A stretch of DNA of 64,000 nucleotides from Atopsyche davidsoni. Taxonomy: Eukaryota; Arthropoda; Insecta; Trichoptera; Hydrobiosidae. Made by a program: the position numbers and the translations under genes. Under the pieces are notes generated by a model, which was not told the origin of the DNA, did no database searches, and worked only from the letters and a program-made list of their open reading frames with translations. The stretch covers positions 4,650,001 to 4,714,000 of the forward strand of contig JAILWY010000028.1 in assembly GCA_022113835.1 (NCBI GenBank), read 5' to 3'. Each line of letters opens with the position of its first letter. The first letter of the stretch is position 1. Positions 31,446 through 46,400 of the stretch are shown piece after piece.

Positions 31446-34400
31446 TATTAATTATTAATAATTGAAATTAATAAATTAAAAATAATCAAACGTAGATTGT
31501 TTGTATCTGTATCGATTTTAAAATCGTTTTCTTCATAATTAATAACTTAAACAACACATGCATTATCCTAGACTACTTTTTTCTTTTCATCTCAAAATAA
31601 TGACTAAATGATGATGTTTTATACGTTTACTAAAAAAATTATATTTATCAACATTTTAAAGTATTTTTTTCACATTTATAAAATAAAATTCAGATATTTG
31701 CAGGTGTTCTTGATATTTTAGACAAGTGTTGCAAATATATAGATGGCTGTTGATATTGGATTATTAGTGATGATATCTGCTTGTTTTGTTGATATTTTAA
31801 ATGTTTATATGCAAACTTTCATTAGATTATTGATATCTCTGATGATTTGTTTCATCTACACAATTTTAATTGAACGTACACGTCTGAGGTTTTTACATTA
31901 TGGGTGTGTATTAAAATCCTCTTCTCATAGGAATTTAGTGATTATTTCACTGTACTTCCATCCACTGGCGTGAATTCCGCATCCACTTTAGTTTCCTCCT
32001 TCCAATGCCATCCAATTTATTGAACATTCAGCTGCAGTAGGCTATATTTAATATTTAAAAAATAGGATACCTTTAGCTATTTACCATCGTCAAAAAGTTT
32101 AATACTCAATCAGTTAAACTCAAAAACAGCTTAAGGTTATTTTTAAAATGATTAATGGTGTTTTTGCTTTTCTGACGCCATTGCTGACATCTTCGAGGGT
32201 CTTGAGAGCTTGAAATATGGCTGCTGGTGCGCTTCACTTCTGGTCTATTTGCAGTGCATGCGTTACATTCCAGCGGCCCTGGAGTTACGAGCTCCATATC
32301 CGCCACTCGAGAGACTCTATATAAAGCAGCTCCCACACGCGTGGCAAACCGCAGCATATCATTACCTTCTTCTCCTCATGCCTCTCCTCGTCTGACACTA
32401 TCCTCGAGTATATCCCTATCCTGTGCGTCTCACCAATTCCACTGTACTTCCGACCTGCAGCAACGCGAACTTCCTCCATCAAATTCCGTTGTTCAATAGT
32501 GATTTTTGCTTGGACTATCACCTGGAGGATGACATACTTAGTGTTCCAAGAAATGTGGCCAAAATAGAAGACCCTCAGGTGTTTTAAGGATTCTCCTATA
32601 CGGCCACATTTCAGACCTTCAGACTCTTCGTCAACCCATGGTGTTTTAAGGATTCTCCTATACGGCCACATATCTTGCGCCTCGACTTGAGTGTCCAAGC
32701 TTCGACTCCACAAAGGAGAACTGAGACGACATAACACCTGGTGAATCTCCAGCGAGGTGATTCACAAGGCTTATATCTGGCGACTGCCAAGACATGTCGG
32801 ACGAGTTTCAAGACTTTCAGTAACAAGTGCGCCTTTAACCCTTTATGGGGCATAAGCTAAAAACCCTTACATTTGCACCCACCTTAAGGGTCACTTTTGA
32901 AGATCATCATACTGCGTATAATAATTGAGCATTAACATTATGCGCAAGCCATATCATTATAAACAAATTATAGCTCTACACACACTCCTACACAGCTGAC
33001 AATCGAATAGTAACTGACCAATAGTTTTTGCGTTGTTTACTCAAGAAGTATATATCAAATAGTATATATATATTTTTATGTTTTTTTAAATTTTATTTAT
33101 AGCCTAATTAAACATGTATATATATATATTTTTTTATTTATAAATTGTGTTTACTTGAATAACATCTACAGAGGAAGTGTTTTTCGGCTGCGTTGGCATT
33201 CATTTCTCACTCTCTTGGAGTCTATTTCCATCACACGGTGAGATGAAAGAAAAAGCATGAGCGTCACTCGTACATCCTGCACAAGTGTTATTGTGGACGT
33301 GTACTCCTCCAGGGGCGGTCAACTATTTTTGGCAGCTATTAAGGGGCACGACACTGCTTTTTTCATGTATCCCTCTTCTCGAAAGTCCCACGGGCCGTGG
33401 AGTCCTCTCAAATACTCCGGAATACATAAAATACAGGTGCTATGGTATAAAATGCACCGCGTTTGTGTTGTGTGTATTTCTGATCTTCTCCTGGATGATG
33501 GGACGCTGCATCAGGCCTCGGTTTGGGGACTCCTGTGGGTTTCCAGTGGCGCCGGCGAGACGTGAGATTAATGCTTATTTTTACGCGAGTTTATACAAAT
33601 GTAATTGGATAAACAGGCAATTCCCGAAATAAGTAAAGCACTTTCATATTCGAAGGACTACCGACTAGTGTTGGTAATTTACAATAATTCTAAGGACTGC
33701 TTTATAATAATACGGTGTACGGTTTACTCGAAGGTTGTGGGGCTTACAACAAGTGGCTTAGGTGGTATGAGTAACACTCCAAATAGAATAATTAAAAATA
33801 TATGATTTGGCTGCTTACATATTTACTAAAGACCTTTAAGAAATATATTATTAGGTCTTCATGCTGTGTTGTTTTTTTTTTTTATATCAAACATTTTGAC
33901 TTCGTTTGCCAGTCTACTCGATCTTGTCAATAGTAAAATACGTCTTTTTCTGTGCAGTTTGTGCGTACACGTGAAAGGGTTACATGTACAATGGATCCAA
34001 AACAAAGAATAAAATCTTTAATTTAACTTGTATTAAATGTGTAGAAGTACTATAGTTATTTAGAAGAAAGTTATAGTTATTATACTCCTTCGGGTTGACT
34101 CAGTTCGTATTTGCGGGGTTGAGGCCTGGACGCTTAAGAAATGTGGCTTCATAAGAGACCACTTAAAATACCATGGATTGACCACGTCTCAAGAATGCGC
34201 GAAGAAAAAAAACTCATGATAAAATAGCGTATGATATCATTTTCACAGAAACACGGAAAAAAAAAAAAAAAAAAACCAATCAAAGAAAAGCCGGAGTAGT
34301 ACGAAAATGAATACACATTTTTTTGTGAGAGACATCAGCGGAAGCAGGTACCCTGCGTGCGCGTGCTTCTACTGCATCTGCAAGTGGTGAAGCTCTTTTC

Positions 34401-37400
34401 CTTAAGGTCAAAATGTTCGGGAAAGATGCCAAGAATCGCTCACTGGAATATAAAACCGAATTTGTCACCAGGCCCGCACTAGCAAACCAATATATAATAA
34501 AAATAAATTTAAAATAAAACATTTGATCAAGATCATATATTTTTTTTTTTGAGAAATGCACAGTCTTGTTATTTTATGGTCAAATATTTTTTTATGGTCC
34601 GTTCTCGATTGAATGATATATTAAAAATATTTATGGTGTGCGCATATTTTTTTCTACAGTGTCTACGTGTACAGTGTTTTCCGATTGTGACATTTGATCA
34701 GATTTTATTAGAAAAATAGTAATTTGCAGTCCACATTGTCTCCCTGGTACGTTTTTGCTTTGATTTCTAATTTTTTTAGTTTCTATCGGTCCTTTTTTTT
34801 CCAGCATAGTGATTGTTAATTGCGAGTGCAACAAAGTCAGTCACTTGTTATTTGTGTCCCTCTCGCACTTATGGCTCCGCGTATGCGTCTCATAGAGTGC
34901 GAGTGAGACAAAAAATCGTAATACTTTTGGACTACCTACTCGCGAGTAAAAATACTTGTTGGAGTTGGTGTTTTGAAAAGGTCGCTTTCCGCGCTTGTGC
35001 GTGCGATTCGGCCCAGTGTTTCCAAGAATACGGACGGTCGGAGCCTTCGGGAGGGTCTGAAGACGGAAGGATGGACCTGAGCATCTTCAGGTCGCCAGTC
35101 CTCACTCATCAGCGGACCCGAGCGCCGGCTCCTCCACCAGTTGAACTCTTTGTGTCAAGTGGTTAGTCATGTGATAGTTTGGTCGTGCAAGTGGTTAGTC
35201 ATGTGATAGTTTAGTATACTCGTTTTTTTTAAATACAGCATGTGACAAGTGGTTAGTCATCTGAAAGAAGTGATTTGTTTATTAGTTTTATTTTAATGTA
35301 TGCTTTATGTGAATATATTATTTGAGTCTGAGAAATTTTACTGTTTATATAAAATTCATAGGTTTGATGTTTATTTTGTTGTGGGGAATATAATAATATT
35401 ATAGTTTTGTTTTGCAATTTTTGCGTCCATTGTGGGTCTCCATATCAAGAGCATTTATCAAAATAAAAATATACACAGAGTAACACTATTTACATTGAAT
35501 TTTCAAGCAAATATATTTACTTGCATTTATCGAAAGTTTTTCAGTCATTTTTGGGGACGATTTCCAATTAACTCGCAGCAATCAGCTTCTATAGTATTTT
35601 TTTAAGTTTATTTTATTTAATCAATATTCTTTTAAATACACAGTGGCTGTGTGTTTCATTTCACTGTAGACTGCGTTTTCAATGGACACGATTTATAAAC
35701 AATAAAACTGATTCGGTTACCTTGACCTTAAAGGAATTGGTTTGCGTAGATTATTAAATGTGTATTTATCATTGATACATTTATTTATGCTGGTTGTTAA
35801 TTGAATTCTGAAAGCTGTGATGTGTGAATGTTTAGATTGAAATGTCTGCTCTAAATGTGCTTGGACGTTTTGACGAGGTGGTATTTATTTAAAACCGAAC
35901 CAATTTTCGTAAGGCCGTCTATTTTAGATTATATTGAACACTGTAACAAGTTATTGACTAGACGATTTTTATATAAACAATTTATAGTTATCACGTATAT
36001 TTATAATTTATTTGAAATTCATTTGTATGTATATGAAGTATCTAAGCAAAACAAACAAGCAATCAGATGAACTAAATAATAATAAAAAAAACTATTTATA
36101 AAATATTGATCGATATACTTGTTCACATCGTGCAAAAATTTTGCCTTGTGACAATTTTGTGATAGAGCATTTAAAATGCTAGTTTTATCATATTTAATTT
36201 TATAATAAACTAGTGGGTAGTATTGATTTATTTTCCTTAAAACTAATGTAAAAATACATAACTTTTAAATGAGTAATGCTTCAGTTTAACATTTAGTTCA
36301 GCATCCTCTTTTATATAGTAGTATTATAATGGCACAAGACATGCACAACCGATTGGAGAGCTAATGGAGTCTTCTTTTGTGTTGTTTTTTAATAGATAAA
36401 CCATAAAAACAACAACCAAAATAAATAAATAGGCTAATCGCTAATCATTTGCGGTATACTTAAGATGACAAGATTCGCAAAAAAGTGACAAAAAAACACC
36501 TTTTTATTGTCAGTACTGAGCTGAGTCGGAAATCAAAATCGTGTCATTTCATTTATTTAATTGTCACTTTATTATTTTACATTTAAATTTTATTTTTTTT
36601 ACTGAATATTAAAAAATATATAAATTATATTTGTATATTTTTTATTATTTAAATACCGTCATTTTTCAAGGTCAAATTAAGTCTTAAAGATGTTGAAAAA
36701 TTTGATAAAATGACGACTTTTCAAAACCAAAGTTTGTTAAAGATTTTTTCTATTTTTATTTTTAAATTAATCTCTTACCATAGGTTTATATGTAATATTT
36801 AAATTTCAATAATAAAAAAAAAAAAACACATAAAAGCTTGGGGTTCTAAATCCATCGGTCATAATAATCTCCAAATAAATGCCTAAACTTCAATCGGAAA
36901 AACACATATTTATCATATTAAAAGTAAATTTATATTAAATAAAAAAAATATTGCCTATAGAAGAAGGAATATATCTAACTATTGGGATGAATTTTTTTTT
37001 TATTGGTGCAGTAGATTTTTCTCAAAATATTCTCTAAAACTGTCAAAAAACACGGAAATGGAAATGTTATTTACTGTATTTTGATACAAATTTATTCTTG
37101 ACGCAGTGTTGGTCTGATGGAGGAATGACTTACTGGATGCTGTACGTTTCTTATTATACCTATCTTTTGTGGTGGATACGCGAGCCAAGTGTATTTTTGG
37201 CACAGAAGTGTAGCATGGAGGAGACCGTTGACTCTTAACACTCTCCACGAGTCTACACAGTCTACAAGTCCACCCAGGTAGACCACAAGTGAGAGCAGAC
37301 CCACTGAAAACAAAGTGGTCTAAGTCACTCAGGCTCGAGCAGTGTTTTCCAACCTTATTGAATACGTGAATATACGTTAAAAAAACTCTCCCAGTGATTT

Positions 37401-40400
37401 CAGTGTAGGACCTGAGGGGTCGCGACCCCCAGGTTGAAAAACACTATTAGATTATTGCATCGAAAAGTTGATATGCCTTATTGTATAAAATACGACAAAA
37501 ATATTTTTATATTTGACTACATGAGTAATAGCATTAAAGCTTGACTTATTATGATCAATGACCCAAAACTGTTCGTCTAGTTTATCAATATTATAATTAA
37601 ATTAAAAATCACTAAGACTTAATATGTATGTATCAAAATAAGTCTGAGAATTACTTTACGTATTTTTAATTTTATTTTACCATACGCAAAAGCTCGGGAA
37701 GCGTTGTTTATAATTACCTCAGGTTTTTTTTAATGACACGAAATCAATCCGGTTTAGTGTATGGTTCTTTATTATGGTCGAAAGGGTCTGAAAAAGTCTG
37801 AAAAAGTCTGAAAAAGTCTTGAAAAAGTGCTCCGACGCCACTTTATTCGGTTTCAGGAAATCTTCTAACTAGAAAGCTAGACGAAAATAATCATAGATGG
37901 CGTTAGTAAATATATATTTTTAAAAAAATATATATAATATATATATAAAAATATTTTGTTTATAGACTTCCATTTTAATATTTTAAATAAAATACTTTTA
38001 TGTTTGTAGCTCATGTTCAATTTAATTGGTGACCGGTTTCGCAAACATTTCGCGTTGGCACTGTCTATATTCTTTCTTCTCGTTGTCTCGTGTTTGATAG
38101 TGCGAAACCGGTCACCGATAGAATTAAACACGAGTAAAAATCATAAAAGTTTTCTTATATTCATATATACGTGTATTTTCCCCGAGTTTTGTTTTATTTA
38201 TTTATCGAACGAGAACCGGTCACCATTAAAATATGAAACATATGAAAAAATCACCAATGTATTTTTTTTTTAAATATATATATATATATATATATGTATA
38301 TTTATATACACACACATTTACGCGGCCATTCAAATCAGCCGATGAGCTGAAACGACGAGAAAAATCCGTGAATTTTTTTTTTTTGTGGCACACTCGTGTT
38401 AAATGTTAAGTTCAGTTTGTAAGACGAATATTTTGAATAATATTTATTTATTAATCAGTTCAACTTTTATACACATTGGCCCAACGCCCTACTGTAAACA
38501 TGAAAAAATGTATAGTTATATAATTTTTATATTTTTGCTACAGCCTTTTATAAATAGTAAGTGTATTTTTTTATATATTTTTTTAATAAAATAAAATCTT
38601 AGATAATTCCGAGGTAGCTTAAGAGGAATTCTGCGTCATTGAGACTTGCCCTTTGTGGCATTGGAAACCATCACCTGCTGCATGCGAGACAACTTTTTTA
38701 TAAATTTATATAAATAATATAAATTTTATAAGATATTACTATTAAAATAATATGTCATGTTAGACAGAGAAGTCTCTTTTAATTGTCGGGTCTAAACATA
38801 GTGACGGTTTAGTCTCTCTCGCACGCACGGCGTTGGCACTAAAAATACATCATAAGTCAGCTTTTTTTTTTTCAGACATAAAAATCAGGACATGAATCTA
38901 TCGAGAAAATAAAAACAATAATAAAAATATATATTTTATTTAAAAAAATTATAAATAAAATATTTCACTAAGAATCAATTCTTAGTTTCTACAATGAAAT
39001 GAAAGTTGAGTGAAAAAGTATTTCTCAATTTTTAAACATGTTATTTTTTTTATTTTTAAGCTTTAATACTGATTTTATTGTTTATACGAATTATTGATAA
39101 TATTTAATACGTTCGTTTAAGAAATATGTAATTATTGTAGTAATTAAAATATTATTCTTGTATCGGTTCTGCTGAGTGCGTCGATTTGGTTTCTTGAGTG
39201 GTTGAGCTTTTGGAATTTTTCGGTACTCCTACGTTTCGGTCCCCGTGCTGGGACCATCTTCAGGGAATTGTCTGGGTCGTTTTCAGCTGCTTGTATTTGA
39301 GTAAATGGTATAATCGCTGGTACCGAAAACTTGAACCGGCACTATACCTGTGATGCTAAAAATATGAGTCTATAGCTACCATATAATAAAAAATGCATTT
39401 TTTTAATAATACTTGACTCTATTGCTTCATGTTATTTTAAAGTGAAATTTTTCACACTGTATATAACTTTAAACCATAAAAAAAACACCCTTAATACAGG
39501 GTTGCTACATCAAATTACAAATCGGTTACAATGCATGCCACTGACGGTGTGTATTGAAATAACTGAATAAAATTAAAAAATAATAACTTATAATTTTTTT
39601 TTAATAGAATTAAGGTTGTAGGAATAAAAAATTGTAACAATAGTTGTTCTGTATACTGTTTTTTTATTTTTTCCAAGGGTCTTTCCCGAAACCATACAGA
39701 ACTGGTTACAGTGTCCGTCCACAAATGATAGTCCAGCTGTTGCCGCCGCAAACAGAAATAAATAATTAAATTCATATCTAACTTGGTGTCGAGCCAAGAC
39801 ACGATTCGAGGAAACCCAGGACCGGATCAGAAGCCATTAATTAAATAATATTATTAAATAAATGTTATTTATTACCTTAATTGATACAAAACCTTTCATT
39901 TTTCGTTGTATTCAGAGTATCCCCTACTGTCTTACGTAATGGCGTATAATACACAGTTATCTCTTATAGTAACAATTAATTATTGGAACTGGGGAAAAAA
40001 ATATATTACACACTATATATATATATATATATATATAAATATAGACAGTGATCTCAATTCGAGAATAAAATTTATTAAAAAAAAAATTTAAAAATACCCC
40101 ACGCCTTGGTCCGGCCCTGTTTTAAAAAAAAACTGATTTCAAACAATATAAATTTGTACGTACGTCAATGGAAAATTGCTTTCAGACGAATCGTTTATGA
40201 TTTGAATTCCATGCACATTAGTAAAAAAATATATACATGTGCATATTTACATATGGTGTCCCATAACTCGTAGAAAAACCCGAAAAATCAATAATTCGTA
40301 TCATCTTAACGTTTTTTAATTAACTTCTGATATTTGTCTGATATGTCTAATAACTTAATGAATAAATCGATAAAAATAAATGCGTGGTTTTGTTGTAACG

Positions 40401-43400
40401 TTTATTTGTTTCTTGGGTGTTAAGCCGCGATTTGATATTGGTCCCGGTAATGGGACAATGTCGGGAAAAGTTCTCTGAAGATGGTTTATATTGATATTGA
40501 TTTATTATTTTATACATATAAATTGATAAAAATATTTACACGTGCATTAATGTACTTATATTTTTTAATATAATTGACTCGGTATTGCTGATATGAAAAT
40601 ATCTATAATACAAAAAAACATTTTTTTCAACCTTGATAGCTTCGCAACATTTAGGTATTGTCTATTTATAAAATCCCGAATGATATCTCGGAATGTATTT
40701 CAGTTCGCTTGGGACAATTAATTCAGAACCAGAAGTAAGTTCGCGAATCCGATAAATAAGTTCTTTCTGCTTCTTCCTGTTTATATCGCTTGTATTTACA
40801 CGAGACTCGACTAATATGTTCACAACAAAGCGTGGATGCGCGTAGCGGCGGGCGAGGCGGAGCTATTCCCGGCATGCTCGGCTTCTTCAGGAGGAAGGCG
40901 GCAAAGTGGAACCAAGATGGCGCCGCCAAGAAGCAAGACGACAGGAGAAAGAGCGAGAGCGACCAGAGCCACCAGGGCGGCGGCGCCGAGCACTGCGCCA
41001 AGTCCGGCGTGCAGAGCCTGCTCGACATCATGGCGGGCGGCAGGGGCAAGGCCAAGCAGAGGAGCAGGAACAAAACGGGGGGGGACCACAACGGCAGGAG
41101 CTGGTCCTTCCACGGGCAGAAGTCCAAGCCGGACCTGGAGGCGCTCGGCGGCGGCGGCCTCGTCCGCTCGGCCAGTGACGACACTGCCGGACTTCAGGAT
41201 ATCGACCTTCACCAGGAGGAACCGGCGCGGGGAGAGGGGGACAGAGGCGGCGTGACGTCACAGCTTGGGACAGCTGCCAGCTCCGGGGCGGACGAGGCGG
41301 AGGCGGAGGACCCGCCGGCGCAGTCCGCCGCGAAATGCGACACCTCCCGCACAAACCGCGATCCCGTCCCCGAGAACTGCAACCACACCGGAGACAATCG
41401 AAAAACCCGCGATAGAAACCCTGAAATAGTACCGGAATGCGCGCTGCCGCAAATAGACGGCGGAGTATCAGCGACGACCGGCGCAGACGAGGCGACCCGT
41501 CAGATGGGCGCCGCGGACAGCAGGCTGGACCAGAGCCGAAAGCCGCCCGCAGATGACCGCAGCGGCCAGCATCAGCATCTCCCCGACGTCTCCGGACCGG
41601 AGCCCCCCGACGTCCCCGCCAGGCGGGCGAAGATCAGGGACGAGCTCCCCGATGTGACCGGCGACAACGGGAAAACCCTCGCCCGCGAGAGAGGTGAAAA
41701 AATCGCCGCCGCCGACACGGAAAAGATGAACGGACTCGTCGGCGGCGAGAAGACACTGAAGAACATCCTGAAAGACTTCAGCGAGCTCGGCAGGCGAGAC
41801 GAGGCGGGGAAGAAGCGCGTCACATTCCACAGCGTCATCGCCTTCGACGACGGGGACAAGGTCTGCGACGGGGAGGCGCTCGAGGAGGACTCGGCCCTCG
41901 ACTCCTTCGCGTCCTTCGACGAAGACGACGAGGGAGTGGAGTTCGAGCTGCCCGACCTGCTCCCCGGCGTCAGGCGACGCGAGACGACTCCCGGTGAAAT
42001 CGAAACACTTGGCAGGGAAATCGTCGACTTTAAGAGCGTCGACTTCTCGGACGATGAATCCGACTCCGAGAAATGTAAAAATGGCACCCAGACAAAGGAT
42101 AGCGGGTTTCATGACGCAGAGGGCGGCATGCAAGTGATTGAAGTCGAAAACAATGAAAACCTGGGATCCGATGACGTGGATGAAACCGACTTCGACGTCA
42201 TCGTAACTGAATTTTCGGAGGAGGACAATAGCTTGGATGACAGTAAAATAGGAAAGCAAGAAAATGCATTTAAAATAGTCGAAATAGACGACGAAGAGGA
42301 AGAAGTGTTTGAGGAATCGTACGAAGAGGAAGTGGAAGTGGAAAAGCGTGTTGTCGAGGAAGTGATTCCGATCGGTGTGAGTGCAGTTAAAGTGAACGCG
42401 GAAGCAGAAAAAATCAGTGTGCCCGAAGAGGAGGAAAGTGTCGAAGAAGAAGACAGTTCTGAAGAAGATGCCGAGAGTGATTGTTCCGAGTCTGGAGATG
42501 ACGAAGACGACGACGAAGACGAAGAGGAGGTAGAGGAAGAGAGGGACTTCCGCAAGGTGGACAGGGACGTGTGCGACTGCGAAAAGACACCAGCCAGGCC
42601 TCCGCCATCATGGCGACAGGAAGAGAAGGAAACCGAGGAGGACTCTGCCTACGCGGACCTGCTGCGGGTTGTGGAAAAGCAGTTGTAAGTACAGTCACTC
42701 AAATATTTCTCCGCTGCTTCAGCTGCCTCTCACCTACTACAGCCTAATGCTTAGTAATTTTAATAATACTTATACAAGTTTACGGGTTTTTTATGGTGAA
42801 ATTCAAACCCACACACTTTGATGTTGTATCCAATTCAACTACATCAGTTCTGCAACTGAGTGTGAGTCCTACCTGCTAATTACATTCGATAAGCCAATGT
42901 TGCTGAAATATCATTCAAACTCTTGTTCAGTGGTGAAATTGAATACAACACCAGCGAAAAATATATTTATAAATATATATATATATATATTATAAATATA
43001 AAGATTAAAAAAAATATATAAATTAGTAGAAAAATCAGTTCTCGGCCCGTTCTAGTTTCTTGTGTATACATAATGTATTAATCGATATTTATTTATACTA
43101 TACATATTTATTTACATTATTTGCTATTTATATGCTTAAACGTTAAGAGCATTAAATAAATATCATTTCCCCGAAAATATTGTAGCCTCTTAGAATTATG
43201 AAACTGATCATTTATTAAGTAAGAGAGGCCGTGCAAAATGGCTCCGCCCGAGGAGCCAAGCAAAACATCTATTTCGAAATTATTTTTATTTACTTACATA
43301 ATGCTGTGATAAATCATTTCCCAGATGAAAAATATTTGCAGGAAGATCTCGTCATTAATCTTTTGCGTCATTGCTCAGCGTGAGATTAATTTTTCGTGAA

Positions 43401-46400
43401 ACCACTCGCCTAATGATCCTAACTGTTTTTTTTGCCTTCTACACACTGAGCGTAAAATTTCTTTAATACGTTATTTTTTTATGTGTATACTTTTCGACTG
43501 CTCCTTCGAGTGGCTCTCTTCAGATGAAGGTGGTGACCATCTCGTATATATTAATCCTGGACTAGTCTCACAGCCATTGGTGCAAATTCTGCAAAAAAAA
43601 AGGTAAAGCTAATATGGATGCAGAATTTGCACCAATGGCTTTATCCTTTCAATACCTTTTTTTTCCGTGGATTTTTCTTCACACAAATCAGCTGAAATAA
43701 GCCATGGGAAAAGCATGGTTATTATGCGATACTATACGCTTTATCACCCATGGTGTTTTAATGATTTTCTTGTAAAGCCAAACTTCAAATGTGATTCCTT
43801 AAATATTCCTTTAAAGTGCTTTAGACACAACCCATGAATTTCAGTAAAAAAAAGAAAAACTTTGCTTATACAGTGTTCTTCGCTTCTTTGATGTTACTAC
43901 GTTTCAGTTCCGGTACTATATCGTCAGTGCCGTGACTTAAAAATGCAGATACGTTTTTAATTACAATTTATTACTTTTCAGTAGAACTTATCACTTTGTG
44001 TGTTAAAGTAAAAATACACTTGCTGTATACGTGTTTTTCTTTTTTGTGAGACGCGTATTTGTTTGATACGAAATCTGAAGTGCTTTTACGTTGAGTTTAC
44101 TATTTATTGTGCTTAAATGTCACACGTGTCTCATTATATACGTAAAAAAATATATTTAAATGCTTTCAGACACTCGTTTCTCTCAGTTGTAACCACGTGG
44201 CTGGACGTGCAAGATGCGCCATATATAAACGCTCACAAAGCTATTATACTGTACAGATAAAAAAAAGCATTTAAAGTACTTCAGATTATATATACTAAAT
44301 AAAAACACCTTTGAGTTCGTGGCAGGAAAAAAATAAACAATAAAATAATTTATTTAAAATAAATAATAAAACATAAACAACGCATTAATTAACAAGTGAT
44401 TTTTTACAAGCAACTCAAAAAAAACTGAAAATTAGCAAAAGAGTGAAAATATTTAATAAAACTGACTTTAAACCAGTTTTTTTTTGCTTTAAGCTGTATT
44501 TAATTTCCACGTGGGTGCTTTCCTCTTTTTGTGTATATTTTAAATTATTTTTCAGCAGTTATTGTCTCGTTTTCAGTTCAAGTCGATCGTGTATCTTTTT
44601 AATTAAATAAGATTAACTGCTTTTTAAAAATAATTGATTCATAGTTTTAATCAAAATGTTTACTTACATCGTCGAAGAATTTTTCCGAAAATCTGCAATA
44701 AAAACTACCCAAGAAGAAAATGAGTGAGTTTAATTTTTTACTCAATCAAAAACTTGATTACTATTTTTTTCGTGTGCCTCTTCTCAGTTCTGTCATGGTT
44801 CAGTCTATTCATGGTTTTCTTATGGTAAATGGTGTATAGAGTCTCCGGGTATTTTATAGCACAATTGTATATCCTGCTGCTGCCCAATAGCATTATTATA
44901 CATTCCTTTCCTTAGTCTTAGCATTTAGATCTGATACTTCAACAGCTGAAACCTTGACTCCCCCATAGCCGATCTTTCACACACCCTCATTTATAGCAAC
45001 TAGCTTTATATTGGGTCTATTCTTATTGGTTCTTCTTTGGTGTCGATTTGGCTGGTTAGACGGACTTCAAGTGCGATTTTTTGCTCTTTGGGTTGTCTTA
45101 ATGAATCCATTTTCCATCGCCAGTAACAATGCGATGCAAAAGAGACTTCTTTTTATGCCGCTCGAGCAGCATTTCAGACATGCAAAATCGCCTTTCCACG
45201 TCTCTCGGGTTCAACTCGTATGGCACCCAATTACCTTGCTTCTGGATGAATCCCAATGCTTTTAGGCACTTCGAAATGACTGCTTGAGTCAGGTCCAATG
45301 ATTCCGCAATCTCTTCTTGTGTATGACACGAGTCTTAATCGAGTAACGCTTCCAATTCTTTATCTTTAAACTTTTTCGGCTGTCCATGCCGTTTTTGTCT
45401 TTGATGTCAAAATCGCCACATTTAAAGCGTTGAAACCTCTCAAAACACTGTGTTTTCGCAAGAACATGTTCGCCATACAATCCCATGAGCAAACGATGAC
45501 TTTCAGCTGCAGTTTTCGTAGCAAAAAAGTGACTCCCGCAAATGCTGTTTTTTGCGAAATATGATCCGCACAAGCAAATCAAACATTGTTTACTTATTTT
45601 GACAACTTATGAATATTATATTATAAAGATTTGCTACAGCGCATACAAAAGTTTTGGCATCTAGTGTCAAATTCCGGCTTTTAAGTTATAGACCTATTAT
45701 CATTTACGCTGCAAAAGAGGTCACTCTAGACGTGTTACAATTCGGTTGTCGGTTGCGTCGCAGCGTGTGTATTTAATATCACTATTAATTAGGATTACGC
45801 AGTAGACGAGTGTCGTTGTATCTAAACAATGCACGTGCTCAAAAACCAGTCCAGCTATTTCTAGCTTCAAGTAGCCGGCACATTATATCTGCGCACAAAG
45901 AGTGGATCAAACCGGAAATAGATTCCACGCCATCTTGAAGCCCAGGGCGTCTGTAGGAATATTCACAAGTGAATTCACGATCAGTGGTGGTCAATCAGCC
46001 ACATAAAATATTTACACTACCTATATTTATTCTTCAAGTCCGTATGGAGCAGTGGTCCCCAAACTTTTTTCCCCCGTAGTACTTGTCGAGTTTTCCTGTT
46101 CTTCGTAGACCCCTGCCTTACAAATTCATCAACTTTAAACATTTTTTTTTTACATCTTATATAGAACAACTCACTTTCATAGAGTTTACTGTACAGTGGA
46201 TTAAAAAAATTTAAAACTTAAAATACATGTAAAGTTAATTATACCACACAAAATGCAAATATAGTAACATTCACTTAAAAAATCAATTCTTTTAATGGGT
46301 GTGAAGCTTTGATAGTAAATGTTCAATATTTGGCTTCAAATAAGTCAGGTTTAACCTTAAATCTTCTCGCCCAGTGCTTTCCAATCTGTTTACAAATTCA

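Noticed and set aside
41468..42555. Long minus-strand ORFs of 148-263 codons
   Set aside because: They are complements of the acidic, Ser- and Glu-rich second exon and consist of low-complexity Ser or Val runs.
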